A DNA stretch of 50,841 nt from Thermodesulfovibrionales bacterium (lineage in GTDB: Bacteria > Nitrospirota > Thermodesulfovibrionia > Thermodesulfovibrionales > CALJEL01), in assembly GCA_026417875.1 (NCBI GenBank), contig JAOACK010000002.1, positions 33,061 to 83,901 of the forward strand. The letters run 5' to 3'. Positions 1 to 10,315 of the stretch are shown in pieces. Position numbers and translations under genes: made by a program. The notes below the pieces were generated by a model. The model searched no databases, was not told the origin of the DNA, and saw only the letters and a program-made list of their open reading frames with translations. Positions within the stretch are counted from its first letter, which is position 1. Each line of letters begins with the position of its first letter.

Positions 1-1394
1 ATACTTGCAGCGGAAATATAAATCTCACCTGATTTTTTTCTGTTTATAAACTCGCCCTTCCAGGGAAGCCCGCTCAATATGGTCTGCCAGAGACTTCTGT
101 AGAATTCACTATCATGAAGTCCGCTCTTAAGGATATTAGGATTTTTTCCCAGAGCTTCAGCCTTTGAATAACCTGTTACGGTCTCAAATGCACGGTTGAC
201 ATAGACTATGTTACCATCCCTGTCTGTAATAACAATCATATCAAAGGCACTGTCTATAATACTTTTAAACCTCTTCATCTCTTCAATCACCTGTTCTCTC
301 TGAAGACCTATGGCTATGTCTGCTGTTATTGCCTTAAGAATAGCCTCGTCTTCCTCCGTGAATTCACCATACTGTTTGTTTGCAAAATAAAGTGCTCCGA
401 GAGGTCTGCCCTCTGCTGAAAATACTGGATAACCGATAAAGGAAGTTATCTCTGGATGGTCGTCAGGGAGCTTGCCGGAAAAGGCAGGATGATTTTTAAT
501 ATCACTGATCCTTACAGGTGTCATGCTTAGCTGCATGAATTTAAGAATCCCTTTACCTTCGGGCATGATTGAGGGTTTTATTTCAACACCTGATACAATA
601 AGGTCAGAGAATTTACCGTGCTGGTCATATATTGCAAGGGCAGCATGCTGGGCATCAAGAATCTCCCTTGAATATTCAAGTATATTTTTAAGAACGCTTT
701 TAATTTCAGAAATGGTATTTAATTCAACAGCAATTTTATGAAGTATGATATATTTCTCTGACCTCTTTTCTAACTCTTCTATAGCCTTATTAATGGCACT
801 GCCAAGATGATCCAGCTCCCTTATTCCGGTTACCCTCAAATTTATACCCTTTTTTAAATCACTTATAAGGCCGTTTATGGGCCTGAGAAGGTTTGATCTG
901 AGAATTATGGATGTGAGAATAATTATAAGCAGACCGCCACCTATTAATGCCTCCCTGATAAGAGATAGAGATTTGAGTCCAGGGATATCCTTTTCGTCTA
1001 TCAGCACATAGATGGTCGTCTTTGCCGAAGTTCTTTTTAGTGCATAGTATTTAGAACTATCATGTTTTAATTCTGTGACTTCTCCTTCATGAATTTCCTG
1101 GCCTTTTATTTTTTCCAGGAGTCTGCTATCAATATTAAATATTATTGATAGCTTTTCAGAAAATATGGCAAAAGGAAGTGTTTCAGGAAATTCCTTTTCA
1201 AAAAAATGGATCTCTTGAGAAGAGGTCGTTAACAATTCAAGCTCAATGCTTTCTGCCAGAAGCCTTTTCTGTGCATATTCTTTTATAAATCCTGCAGTAA
1301 TTTTTTCGGTTATTATAACTGTCAGGAAGAGAGCTAAGATGATAACAGTTAGAAGAGGAAATATTATCTGTAGCTGAAGACTTCTCTGTCTCAT
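1..1394 (-). CDS. Membrane sensor protein with GAF and PAS domains (partial, C-terminus off the window)
   Basis: The frame is open from an ATG at 1394 down to base 1, giving at least 464 residues without a stop. A membrane segment lies at about residues 9-30, followed by an extracytoplasmic stretch of roughly 110 residues and a second membrane segment at about 143-165. After a HAMP-like linker comes a GAF-type domain (about 220-370), then a PAS domain from about 375 with the typical SIIDSAFDMIVITDRDGNIV start and a VTGYSKAEALGKNP segment. The output domain (kinase, GGDEF or other) lies beyond the edge, so the protein may be a histidine kinase or a diguanylate cyclase. It is divergent from the TPR gene. 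No good Shine-Dalgarno precedes the ATG. The domain reading is firm; the ligand is unknown. Confidence 0.85.
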   Translation of the reverse strand, partial: MRQRSLQLQIIFPLLTVIILALFLTVIITEKITAGFIKEYAQKRLLAESIELELLTTSSQEIHFFEKEFPETLPFAIFSEKLSIIFNIDSRLLEKIKGQEIHEGEVTELKHDSSKYYALKRTSAKTTIYVLIDEKDIPGLKSLSLIREALIGGGLLIIILTSIILRSNLLRPINGLISDLKKGINLRVTGIRELDHLGSAINKAIEELEKRSEKYIILHKIAVELNTISEIKSVLKNILEYSREILDAQHAALAIYDQHGKFSDLIVSGVEIKPSIMPEGKGILKFMQLSMTPVRISDIKNHPAFSGKLPDDHPEITSFIGYPVFSAEGRPLGALYFANKQYGEFTEEDEAILKAITADIAIGLQREQVIEEMKRFKSIIDSAFDMIVITDRDGNIVYVNRAFETVTGYSKAEALGKNPNILKSGLHDSEFYRSLWQTILSGLPWKGEFINRKKSGEIYISAAS

Positions 1395-1544
1395 CACTTC
1401 ATAGGATACATAAAGTTATGAATCTTAGGCAAGTGAATTAGTGACTCTGAAAATCTGGCTGTAAGACCAGCCAGGATGATAGTAAGATTTTATGGGCATA
1501 AAAATTTACACGCCAGGAGCGGGGTTCTACGTGATCTCTGAAAG

Positions 1545-1574
1545 TTGACAATTAATATAAAGAATTCCTATACT
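1545..1574 (+). promoter_or_regulatory. Sigma70-type promoter of the TPR-dppDF operon
   Basis: A consensus -35 TTGACA (1545-1550) is followed after 18 bp by TATACT (1569-1574). The predicted transcription start falls at about 1580-1582, which is the ATG of the TPR gene, so the message would be leaderless. No Shine-Dalgarno is visible. A small hairpin (CTGGCT/AGCCAG) lies further upstream, at about 1460-1480. Confidence 0.75.
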
Positions 1575-1581
1575 TATTTTC

Positions 1582-2292
1582 ATGGCAGGCTTGAGTGAAG
1601 AGATTTATAGAAAGGGATTAGAGTTATTTGAAGAGGGAAAATATCTTGAAGCAGAACCCTATCTGAGAGAGGTTATTCGCCAGAATCCTAGATATGCTGA
1701 TGTCCAGAACAAGCTCGGTGTAATAGCAAGTATGAAGGGTGACCTGAGGAAAGCAGTTGAATATTTTGAGGCTGCCCTAGAGCTCAATCCCTTTTATACA
1801 GAGGCACTACTTAATCTTGCTGTAACTTACAATGAATTGGGAGAATTTCAGAAGGCCCAGGAGGCTTTCCAGAATGCCAGACAGCTTGTAATAAGTGGCA
1901 AAAAAAACATAGATCCCTATCTGGCAGGAAAGCTAGCCAATGAGCATTTTAAGCTTGGCAATCTATATTTTGATATGGACCTTTATGAAGATGCTATAGA
2001 TGAATACAGGAAGGCCCTTGAGCTGCGACCCAATCTTCCCGATGTAAGGGTCAAGCTTGGTATGGCATTGAGGGCAATAGGAAAGATAGGCCTTGCTATT
2101 CAGGAATTCACACAGGCAAAGGAAATAAATCCTAACTTCGTACAGGCGTGGATTCAGCTTGGAATTACTTATTATATGCAGGGTCATGCAGGACTTGCAG
2201 TGGAGGAATGGAAAAAAGCACTTGAGATAAATCCTGAGCTAAAAGAGGTCAGGACCTATCTTTCACTCCTGAAAGCAAAAGATATTTCATGA
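1582..2292 (+). CDS. TPR-repeat protein
   Basis: The 236-residue protein consists almost entirely of tetratricopeptide repeats, about six 34-residue units with the usual A/G, Y and P pattern (for example AVEYFEAALELNPFYTEALL). It has no signal peptide, so it is probably a cytoplasmic scaffold; the partner is unknown. The ATG at 1582 lies 7 nt after a strong -10 box and has no ribosome binding site, which suggests a leaderless start. The stop overlaps the start of the next gene (ATGA), so the ABC ATPase is translationally coupled to it. The TPR assignment is firm; any functional link to the transporter is inference. Confidence 0.88.
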   Translation: MAGLSEEIYRKGLELFEEGKYLEAEPYLREVIRQNPRYADVQNKLGVIASMKGDLRKAVEYFEAALELNPFYTEALLNLAVTYNELGEFQKAQEAFQNARQLVISGKKNIDPYLAGKLANEHFKLGNLYFDMDLYEDAIDEYRKALELRPNLPDVRVKLGMALRAIGKIGLAIQEFTQAKEINPNFVQAWIQLGITYYMQGHAGLAVEEWKKALEINPELKEVRTYLSLLKAKDIS

Positions 2293-3275
2293 ATTTCAGC
2301 CAAGCTGCCCCAAGCCTTACAAGAGTTAATGTTAAAGAAAATCTACTCTTTATTAAAGACCTCTCCATTTATCACTTAAATAAATTAAAGGTGATTGACT
2401 CTCTTAACCTTTTAATAAAAAGAGCAGAGACATTCTGCCTGGTGGGAGAGAGCGGAAGTGGAAAGACCATGACAGCCCTTGCAATTATGAGACTCCTTCC
2501 AGAGGGGATGTCCTGTTCAGGAAGGATAATCTATAAAGACAGGGATCTCCTGACCCTTTCGCAGGAAGAGATGAGGAGACTGAGAGGCAAGGAAATTGCC
2601 ATGATCTTTCAGGAACCAATGACCTCGCTCAATCCTGTACTTACAATAGGCTACCAGGTCTCAGAGATGCTTGTAACTCATATGGGTCTTTCAAAGAAAG
2701 AGGCATTAAAGGAATCAGTAAAACTTTTAAAAAAAGTAAATATACCTTCACCTGAAGAAAGACTAAGATCCTATCCCCATCAGCTCTCTGGCGGATTAAG
2801 GCAGAGGGTTATGATTGCTATGGCAATTGCCTGCAGACCAGAGCTTCTAATAGCAGATGAACCAACAACTGCCCTTGATGTCACAATCCAGGCACAGATA
2901 CTTGACCTTCTTGACATGCTGAAGGAGGAGTATGGACTGACAGTGCTTTTAATAACCCATGACCTTGGAATAGTGAGGCAGCATTCAGATAGGGTTGGTG
3001 TGATGTATGCAGGCTCCCTCATGGAAATTGCTGAAACTGAGAGGTTATTTAACTCGCCTCTTCATCCTTACACAATTGGTCTTATACGGTCACTTCCTGA
3101 AATAAAAGGGATGGATTTGAAACCAATACCAGGCTCCATACCCACAATAAGAGAATTACCAGAAGGCTGCAGATTTCAGGATAGATGTGAAAGAGTTATT
3201 CAGGAATGTAGAGAAGCTGAGCCAGAACTAAGAGAGATTGAGAAAGGGCATTTTGTAAGATGTCTCAGGGTGTAA
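2289..3275 (+). CDS. dppD: Oligopeptide/dipeptide-type ABC transporter ATPase (DppD/OppD-like)
   Basis: This is an ATPase subunit of the peptide/nickel uptake (Opp/Dpp) family. It has Walker A GESGSGKT at residues 53-60, Q-loop FQEP, signature LSGG at about 164, Walker B ADEP at about 187 and the H-loop histidine in LITHDLG. The C-terminal oligopeptide extension is present, with LHPYTIGLIRSLP and a Cys pair (CRFQDRC). At 328 residues the length is normal. It would couple ATP hydrolysis to import through DppB/DppC-type permeases, but neither a permease nor a binding protein is encoded in the window, so the substrate cannot be inferred. It overlaps the TPR gene by 4 bp and the next ATPase by 16 bp. 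Confidence 0.9.
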   Translation: MNFSQAAPSLTRVNVKENLLFIKDLSIYHLNKLKVIDSLNLLIKRAETFCLVGESGSGKTMTALAIMRLLPEGMSCSGRIIYKDRDLLTLSQEEMRRLRGKEIAMIFQEPMTSLNPVLTIGYQVSEMLVTHMGLSKKEALKESVKLLKKVNIPSPEERLRSYPHQLSGGLRQRVMIAMAIACRPELLIADEPTTALDVTIQAQILDLLDMLKEEYGLTVLLITHDLGIVRQHSDRVGVMYAGSLMEIAETERLFNSPLHPYTIGLIRSLPEIKGMDLKPIPGSIPTIRELPEGCRFQDRCERVIQECREAEPELREIEKGHFVRCLRV

Positions 3276-4207
3276 AAATTATAGAAGCAATAGAACTAAA
3301 GAAATACTTCAAGATTCATAATGGTCTTCTGAAGGCAGTTGACGGGGTCAATCTTTATCTTGAGAAAGGTAAAACGGTTGCTCTTGTTGGAGAGAGCGGC
3401 TGCGGAAAATCAACTCTTGCAAGGCTCGTTGTTAGGCTTATTGAACCAAGCTCTGGAAAGGTACTCTTTAAAGGTAGGGACATATTCAGCCTTAAGGGAG
3501 AAGAGCTCAGGATGTTCAGGCGTGCTGTACAGTATATATTCCAGGATCCCTATGCCTCTCTTAACCCAAGGATGAATATCCTCAGCACACTTTCAGAGCC
3601 TCTCAAGATTCACAGACTTGTAGAGAAAAGGGAGATTAAAGAAAGGGTTGCGGCTCTGTTAAGGTCTGTGGGATTGAACCCCGAGGATATGCATAAATAT
3701 CCTCATGAATTCAGCGGCGGTCAGCGCCAGAGAATATGCATAGCAAGGGCGCTGAGCGTCAATCCTGAATTAATCGTTGCCGATGAGCCTCTATCAAGTC
3801 TCGATGTGTCTGTACAGGCACAGATACTTAATCTTCTTGGTGACCTGAGGAGAGATCAGGATCTTTCCTTTCTTTTCATAAGTCATGACCTCAGGGTTGT
3901 GCACTATTTCAGTGACTATGTTATGGTGATGTATCTTGGAAAAATCGTGGAGGAGGCTCCAGCAGAGGTGCTTTTCTCAAAACCGCTCCATCCCTATACA
4001 GAGATGCTTCTTGATTCCATCCCATCGATAACTAAACCTAAGACAAAGAAGGGTCCTTTAAGGATAGATGATATACCAAGTCCGGTTAATGTTCCTTCGG
4101 GTTGCCCCTTTCACCCAAGATGTCCGAAAAGATTTGAGCCATGTGATAGAATTGTACCCGAGCTTAAAGAGAAGGATGGCTCAAAGGTGGCCTGCCATCT
4201 TTATTAG
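3260..4207 (+). CDS. dppF: Oligopeptide/dipeptide-type ABC transporter ATPase (DppF/OppF-like)
   Basis: This is the second ATPase of an Opp/Dpp-type heterodimer. Walker A GESGCGKS lies at residues 44-51, signature FSGGQRQR at about 152 and Walker B VADEP at about 173. The H-loop is FISHDL and the C-terminal LHPYTEMLLDSIPS plus Cys-rich FHPRCPKRFEPC segment is present. The 315-residue length is typical. The ATG lies inside the end of dppD (16-bp overlap), so the two are translated together. The gene is followed by a convergent tRNA rather than by permease genes. This leaves the ATPase pair apparently orphaned here, with its membrane partners probably elsewhere on the chromosome. Confidence 0.9.
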   Translation: MSQGVKIIEAIELKKYFKIHNGLLKAVDGVNLYLEKGKTVALVGESGCGKSTLARLVVRLIEPSSGKVLFKGRDIFSLKGEELRMFRRAVQYIFQDPYASLNPRMNILSTLSEPLKIHRLVEKREIKERVAALLRSVGLNPEDMHKYPHEFSGGQRQRICIARALSVNPELIVADEPLSSLDVSVQAQILNLLGDLRRDQDLSFLFISHDLRVVHYFSDYVMVMYLGKIVEEAPAEVLFSKPLHPYTEMLLDSIPSITKPKTKKGPLRIDDIPSPVNVPSGCPFHPRCPKRFEPCDRIVPELKEKDGSKVACHLY

Positions 4208-4355
4208 AGTTAAATGCCATCTTATTCCAGAACTTTTACAACGAAGCTTTTTGCTTTCTTAAATTTTATTACTTTTTTGTCCAGCCAGCGGGTTCAAATT
4301 CAAAATATCTATACAAATAATACTTTCTTGAAATCTAAGTTCCTTAAATCTCAAA

Positions 4356-4441
4356 TGGTGCCGGTGGAGGGATTTGAACCCACATGCCCCGAGGGGCGGG
4401 GGATTTTGAGTCCCCTGCGTCTGCCATTCCGCCACACCGGC
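4356..4441 (-). tRNA. tRNA-Leu (anticodon CAA)
   Basis: Read on the minus strand, the 86-nt sequence folds as a class II tRNA. The acceptor stem is GCCGGTG/CACCGGC, the anticodon stem GGGGA/TCCCC holds the loop CTCAAAA (anticodon CAA, reads UUG), and the long variable arm is GCCCCTCGGGGC. The T-loop is GGTTCAAATCC. The 3' CCA is encoded at 4356-4358. It lies downstream of the PilZ and DUF6485 genes on the same strand and may share their transcript; no clear separate promoter is seen. No duplicated tRNA end that would mark an integrated element was found nearby. Confidence 0.96.
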
Positions 4442-4468
4442 TCTAAGAATTGGCATTAGAAATTAGAG

Positions 4469-4663
4469 TTATTTAAAGTTTTTGATGAAGTTTCTTATAC
4501 TTCTGTCGTAGGTCTTTTCTATATGCGGTGAAAAGAAACAGGCGGGAAGCTCACCATTCTGCCTGTGATAATGCAGGCAATCACAGCACCTGAATTTTTT
4601 TGAGCAGGGTTCATAAGAGCAGGTACAGTATTTTTTATTCCTCTCAATCTTTGGACAATCCAT
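4469..4663 (-). CDS. Small Cys-rich DUF6485-type protein
   Basis: This protein of about 64 residues begins [15 protein letters not shown] and carries at least eight cysteines, including CCDC followed by [15 protein letters not shown] and the ending [11 protein letters not shown]. The pattern matches the uncharacterised DUF6485 family as I recall it. The cysteines suggest a metal or Fe-S site, but no function is known. I chose the ATG at 4663 because the family starts at MDCP; a start at 4693 is possible in frame. The gene overlaps the end of the PilZ gene by 20 bp, so the two are probably co-translated. Confidence 0.72.
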   Translation of the reverse strand: MDCPKIERNKKYCTCSYEPCSKKFRCCDCLHYHRQNGELPACFFSPHIEKTYDRSIRNFIKNFK

Positions 4664-4931
4664 TGATTCTTCCCTTTCTAAGTATTCCTGCAATATAATG
4701 GAAATTATCTTGCTTGATCCATCTCACCAGACCTATTTCATTATCATTAATTATGAGCACATGTCCTGGCTCAAGAGGAAAATCTGTTACAACGCAGAGA
4801 CCACCTTCGCTTTTATTTATAATCCTTCCAGATGCCTCTACCCTTCTTGTCTCAAGGAACTCATGGATATTCAGAGAAAAGGTGATTTCCTCTGAAAGAA
4901 CTATCCTTGGATATCTTCTCTTCTCAATCAT
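4644..4931 (-). CDS. PilZ-domain protein
   Basis: This 95-residue single-domain protein has the PilZ c-di-GMP binding signature: an N-terminal RRYPR (RxxxR type) at about residues 4-9 and the NKSEGG motif (D/NxSxxG type) at about 39-44. Both motifs are intact, so c-di-GMP binding is plausible. The effector target (motility, surface polysaccharide) cannot be told from the context. The start at 4931 lies 7 nt below an extended -10 box (TGATATAAT on the minus strand) with no Shine-Dalgarno. DUF6485 overlaps its 3' end. It is divergent from tgt. Confidence 0.82.
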   Translation of the reverse strand: MIEKRRYPRIVLSEEITFSLNIHEFLETRRVEASGRIINKSEGGLCVVTDFPLEPGHVLIINDNEIGLVRWIKQDNFHYIAGILRKGRINGLSKD

Positions 4932-4938
4932 TTAAGTT

Positions 4939-4947
4939 ATTATATCA
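4939..4947 (-). promoter_or_regulatory. Extended -10 promoter of the PilZ gene
   Basis: On the minus strand the sequence reads TGA-TATAAT, with the hexamer at 4944-4939, ending 7 nt before the ATG at 4931. The expected start of transcription is at or within 1-2 nt of the ATG. No convincing -35 box was found, as is usual for TGn promoters. Confidence 0.6.
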
Positions 4948-4977
4948 TAAAAAATAAATTATTCAGTCGAATTAAAT

Positions 4978-4983
4978 TATAAT
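4978..4983 (+). promoter_or_regulatory. -10 box of tgt
   Basis: TATAAT ends 8 nt before the ATG of tgt at 4992, and no Shine-Dalgarno is seen between them. The -35 region is poor. The spacing fits a leaderless or nearly leaderless transcript divergent from the PilZ gene; the two -10 boxes are about 35 bp apart. Confidence 0.5.
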
Positions 4984-4985
4984 AA

Positions 4986-6990
<2,005 letters not shown>

Positions 6991-7034
6991 AAATAAAAAT
7001 GAGGCCCTCATGTTCTGCCTTGTGAACAGAGGGC
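6991..7034 (-). terminator. Rho-independent terminator for the minus-strand operon
   Basis: A hairpin has arms GCCCTC-A-TGTTC (7004-7015) and GAACAGAGGGC (7024-7034), with one bulge and an 8-nt loop. Read on the minus strand it is followed by a T-rich run (ATTTTTATTT, 6991-7000). It would end transcripts from the HAD gene, converging with the CDF gene. Confidence 0.6.
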
Positions 7035-7124
7035 GTGATTCCTGGATATGAAAAGTTTGATGTTGCAATAATTAAAGAACAATATTAAAACAGCAGTATG
7101 AGAATGTAGGAATATTTTAAATTG

Positions 7125-7808
7125 TTAAAAAGGATTTTTAGACCGCAGAAACTTAAGAACTTCATCTACATTGCTCATATCCTCAAAGACCACATCAGCA
7201 CCTGCCTTTTTTAAAGACTCAGGTTTATAAGGACCTGTGGCAACAGCTATACATCTTGCACCATAGGGTTTTGAACAGTATACATCTCTCGGGGTATCTC
7301 CGATAACAATACAATCCTCAGGCGAAAAGGTCCTTCCTGTGAGGAGCCTGAATCTTTGTATTGCAATCGGTAGAAGCCTGTTCCTGTCTTCATCATCACT
7401 TCCAAAGGCACCGGAAGGGAAATATCTGTTCAGTCCAAAGGGCTCGAGCTTTATCCTTGCACCCTGCTCAAGATTTCCTGTGAGAAGCCCAAGGTGTATT
7501 CCTTCAATCTCAGAAAGCCTTTCAAGAAGCTCCTTAATGCCGGGTTTTAGATGCTTCCATGGATTATTGATTTCCCTTCTTAGATTTTTAAGATAGGTCT
7601 CAATTATTACCGGAAGATTTCCGTCAAAAGAGATGCCGTGTTTCAATAATCCCTCTTTCATTATCTGAATATCAGTCTTTCCAGCCATGGAGATATCTCT
7701 AAAGGCATTCTCAATCGAGAAAAGCGCCCTGAACGTCAAGTCAAGAGACCTCGTTCCAGCCTCACCTGAATCAATGAGGGTACCATCTATGTCAAAAAGA
7801 ATGAGCAT
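7125..7808 (-). CDS. HAD-superfamily phosphatase (phosphoglycolate phosphatase-like)
   Basis: This is a 227-residue HAD hydrolase. Motif I is FDIDGTLIDSG at residues 4-14 with the nucleophile and acid/base aspartates, motif II is LLTGN with its threonine at about 114, and motifs III/IV are around the IVIGDTPRDV segment at about 168-177. A four-helix cap lies between motifs I and II (about 16-85), as in Gph/PGMB-type enzymes. Phosphoglycolate or another small phosphate ester is the likely substrate, but specificity cannot be read here. The start ATG at 7808 lies 5 nt below a TATAAT on the minus strand, so it may be leaderless, although it could also be read through from the EamA gene 39 bp upstream. 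Confidence 0.86.
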   Translation of the reverse strand: MLILFDIDGTLIDSGEAGTRSLDLTFRALFSIENAFRDISMAGKTDIQIMKEGLLKHGISFDGNLPVIIETYLKNLRREINNPWKHLKPGIKELLERLSEIEGIHLGLLTGNLEQGARIKLEPFGLNRYFPSGAFGSDDEDRNRLLPIAIQRFRLLTGRTFSPEDCIVIGDTPRDVYCSKPYGARCIAVATGPYKPESLKKAGADVVFEDMSNVDEVLKFLRSKNPF

Positions 7809-7813
7809 TATTA

Positions 7814-7819
7814 ATTATA
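7814..7819 (-). promoter_or_regulatory. -10 box of the HAD phosphatase gene
   Basis: TATAAT on the minus strand ends 5 nt before the ATG at 7808. No Shine-Dalgarno is present. This is one of the repeated cases of a -10 box lying next to the start codon. Confidence 0.45.
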
Positions 7820-7847
7820 CAAAGTTTCTCTTCTTGAGAGCCACCTA

Positions 7848-8726
7848 TTACTCTCCGCTGTTTACGAGAATCACAAATCCTGCAAGCATAAGGACTGTAC
7901 CTGTTAGTCTTTCTCTGAAATTTCTTTCATTGAAAAAGATATGGCCGTAGATAACCCCTATTAGCAGGCTGAGTCTTTTTACAGAGATCATGTAAGAGAC
8001 CTTTGTAAGGTCAAGGCTCATCATGTGAAATATTATCATTAGACCATAAAAGAGGCCGGGAAGAAAAAGCCTTTTATAATTTCCTTCAAGAAAGAATCTT
8101 TTTATACTCTTTCTGCCAAGCCATAGACTGACTGGAGCAGTTAATATGACTAGCATAGTAAAATAGGTAATTCCAAAAAAAAGTGCTGAAGAATGCTCAA
8201 CTGCCAACTTTCCAAGAGATGATGTTATGCTGTAAATAAAGGCAACTGCTATCATCAGCAGTGAGCCCTTCTCCTTGCCGATTGCTCTGAAGGGTTCAAG
8301 GAATCCTAACCTGGCAGCCGAGATGTTTAAGACATATCCGCCTGCTACAATAAGTATTATTCCTGATGCTGCAAGGTTTGAGACTTTCTCTCCGGCAATT
8401 ATTCTTGCTGAAATTATAAGAAATAGCGGAGTTAGACTCAGAAAGGGAAGGGTAAGGCCAAGAGGAGAGCTTTTCAGTGCCTTGATATAAAGAAACACGG
8501 TTATTATCTCAAGGGGAAGGGAAAGGCAAAAGGCATAAATAAATGTTCTGTCTATTTCCGGTATCTCGATAAAAAACCAGATAAAGCCGAGTAAAGGAAG
8601 GGTAAAAAGCAGTCTTGTCCAGGCAACAAGATATTCATCCTGATCCTGAACAGCCCTTTTTGTGAGTGCGTCCGAGGTAGCAAGTGAAAAAGCCGCACCA
8701 AGGGCAAGAATAACCCAGAGAGGCAT
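7848..8726 (-). CDS. EamA/DMT-family transporter
   Basis: This is a 292-residue integral membrane protein with about ten hydrophobic helices arranged as two EamA halves. The first half begins WVILALGAAFSLATSDALTK and the second begins at about 152 with GSLLMIAVAFIYSITSSLGK. The family exports or imports small metabolites, and the substrate is not predictable here. The C-terminal half ends with RLTGTVLMLAGFVILV, as is usual. It starts immediately after the stop of the flavin reductase gene with no gap and is likely co-transcribed with it. Confidence 0.88.
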   Translation of the reverse strand: MPLWVILALGAAFSLATSDALTKRAVQDQDEYLVAWTRLLFTLPLLGFIWFFIEIPEIDRTFIYAFCLSLPLEIITVFLYIKALKSSPLGLTLPFLSLTPLFLIISARIIAGEKVSNLAASGIILIVAGGYVLNISAARLGFLEPFRAIGKEKGSLLMIAVAFIYSITSSLGKLAVEHSSALFFGITYFTMLVILTAPVSLWLGRKSIKRFFLEGNYKRLFLPGLFYGLMIIFHMMSLDLTKVSYMISVKRLSLLIGVIYGHIFFNERNFRERLTGTVLMLAGFVILVNSGE

Positions 8727-9299
8727 TTATTTTTTTATATCCTTACCTGCTTGAAATGCCTTTCCAAGAAACTTTCCGGTACCATAATAGAGCCTTGTCT
8801 CCGGTACAAAGAAGAAGGGTTTTATCTTTTCAATGTCAGGCCTTTTATTTTCATCAAGTTTATCTTCATCAACCTTTACATCAAGAATTTCACCTATAAA
8901 CTGGGTATGAAGACCTATCTCTACTACATGATTTACCCTGCATTCAAGTATCACAGGAAACTCCTTTACATAGGGTGCATCAACATGCTCTGCCCTCTCT
9001 GGTGTAAGGCCTGTGACTTTGAATTTATCTTCCTGCCTTCCTGAGACAATGCCAAAATAATCAGCCTCCTTCAGCTGTGCTTCAGAGGGTATGCTTACAG
9101 TAAAGACCCTCTTCTCCATAAGGTTTTCATAAGTGTAAGTGGCCTTTCTGACTGAGACAGCAACCGAGGGCGGCTGGCTACAGCAGATTCCTCCCCATGC
9201 AACTATCATTACATTTGGTTTTCCTTCTTTGTCATAAGTGCCAACTGCAAGCACCGGTGTTGGAAATAATATAGGTTTTGCACCGATAGATCTCTTCAT
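8727..9299 (-). CDS. Flavin reductase-like FMN-binding protein (flavoredoxin type)
   Basis: The 190-residue protein has the flavin-reductase-like split-barrel fold: PTPVLAVGTYDKEGKPNVM at the N-terminus, a GGICCSQPPSVAVSVR segment around residues 56-71, and ENLMEKRVFTVSIPS. This matches flavoredoxin and related FMN proteins of anaerobes. It probably binds FMN and takes part in electron transfer or flavin reduction; the partner is unknown. It lies 11 bp below kdsD and directly abuts the EamA gene, in one minus-strand run with bioA at the head. Confidence 0.85.
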   Translation of the reverse strand: MKRSIGAKPILFPTPVLAVGTYDKEGKPNVMIVAWGGICCSQPPSVAVSVRKATYTYENLMEKRVFTVSIPSEAQLKEADYFGIVSGRQEDKFKVTGLTPERAEHVDAPYVKEFPVILECRVNHVVEIGLHTQFIGEILDVKVDEDKLDENKRPDIEKIKPFFFVPETRLYYGTGKFLGKAFQAGKDIKK

Positions 9300-9310
9300 A
9301 AAGCCTCCTG

Positions 9311-10279
9311 TTATGCAATGCCTTTTTTAAGGATATCATGAATATGAATTATTCCCTCAATCCTTCCTTCTTTATCAGGAACTATCAGGGATGTTATTGA
9401 CTTTTCCTCCATAATTGCCAGTGCCCTTGCAGCAAGCTCTTCTGCAGAAATGGTCTTGGGATTCCTTGTCATAACCTCTTCTGCCTTCATATCAAAGAAG
9501 GCCTTTCCGTGTTTCTGAATGCCCCTCCTTAAATCTCCATCAGTAATTATGCCAAGAACCCTCTTATCTCCATCAACAACCGCTGTAACACCGAGCCTTT
9601 TCGAGGATATCTCCATTATTGCATCAGTCATTAATGTATCAGGCGCTACAATTGGTATGGAATCTCCTGTATGCATTAGATCCTTCACCCTTATTAATAG
9701 TCTTTTTCCCAAACTTCCACCAGGATGATACATTGCAAAGTCCTCTTCTTTAAAGCCTCTTTTTATCAGGAGTGCAACTGCCAGTGCATCGCCCATTGCC
9801 AGTGTAGCAGTTGTTGAGGCTGTTGGTACGATTCCAAGAGGACAGGCCTCTTCTTTTACTGTTACATCAAGAGTTACATCTGCCTGCTGGGCAAGGGTTG
9901 AACCATTGTTTCCGGTTATGGCTATTAGTTTTACGTTGAATCTCTTTAAAAAGGGAATGAGCCTTATTACCTCTTCTGTTTCTCCGCTGTTGGAGATTGC
10001 AATAACCACATCTTCTGAGGTGACCATGCCCAGGTCTCCATGGCTTGCCTCTGCTGGATGCATGAAGAAGGCAGGTGTGCCTGTTGAGGCAAGAGTGGCA
10101 GCAATCTTTTTTCCTATAAGACCTGATTTACCCATCCCTGTTACAACAACCCTTCCATTAGAATTAAGGATTATCTCAACAGCCTTTTCAAAGGAAGAGT
10201 TAAGCCTTTCAATCAGGCCATAGATGGCATGTGCCTCGATCCTGAGTACTCTTTTTGCTGTTTCAAGTATCTCGCTCAT
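9311..10279 (-). CDS. kdsD: Arabinose-5-phosphate isomerase (KdsD/KpsF)
   Basis: This enzyme interconverts ribulose 5-phosphate and arabinose 5-phosphate, the first step to Kdo in LPS. The 322-residue protein has a SIS domain (about 30-170) with VVVTGMGKSGLIGKKIA, the conserved HPAEASHGDLGM segment and ISNSGETEE. Two CBS domains follow at about 205-258 and 270-322. All family motifs appear intact. It fits the other LPS genes in the window (an LpxL-type acyltransferase and lptD). It lies 36 bp below bioA on the same strand with no clear promoter of its own. Confidence 0.95.
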   Translation of the reverse strand: MSEILETAKRVLRIEAHAIYGLIERLNSSFEKAVEIILNSNGRVVVTGMGKSGLIGKKIAATLASTGTPAFFMHPAEASHGDLGMVTSEDVVIAISNSGETEEVIRLIPFLKRFNVKLIAITGNNGSTLAQQADVTLDVTVKEEACPLGIVPTASTTATLAMGDALAVALLIKRGFKEEDFAMYHPGGSLGKRLLIRVKDLMHTGDSIPIVAPDTLMTDAIMEISSKRLGVTAVVDGDKRVLGIITDGDLRRGIQKHGKAFFDMKAEEVMTRNPKTISAEELAARALAIMEEKSITSLIVPDKEGRIEGIIHIHDILKKGIA

Positions 10280-10315
10280 TTTAAGCTTGGTGATTTAAAA
10301 ATTTTTAACTTGCTG

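Noticed and set aside
1395-1581. Riboswitch or small RNA between the sensor and the TPR gene
   Set aside because: Only a 6-bp hairpin (CTGGCT/AGCCAG) is present, and the predicted transcript of the TPR gene starts after it.
4208-4355. Integration site next to tRNA-Leu
   Set aside because: No integrase gene and no repeat of the tRNA 3' end were found nearby; the neighbours look like ordinary chromosome.
4214-4459. Frames on both strands across the tRNA-Leu region
   Set aside because: They run through the tRNA gene and its flank; the cloverleaf with encoded CCA is decisive.
7004-7034. Hairpin after the CDF gene as a plus-strand terminator
   Set aside because: The T-run is on the other side; it serves the minus strand.
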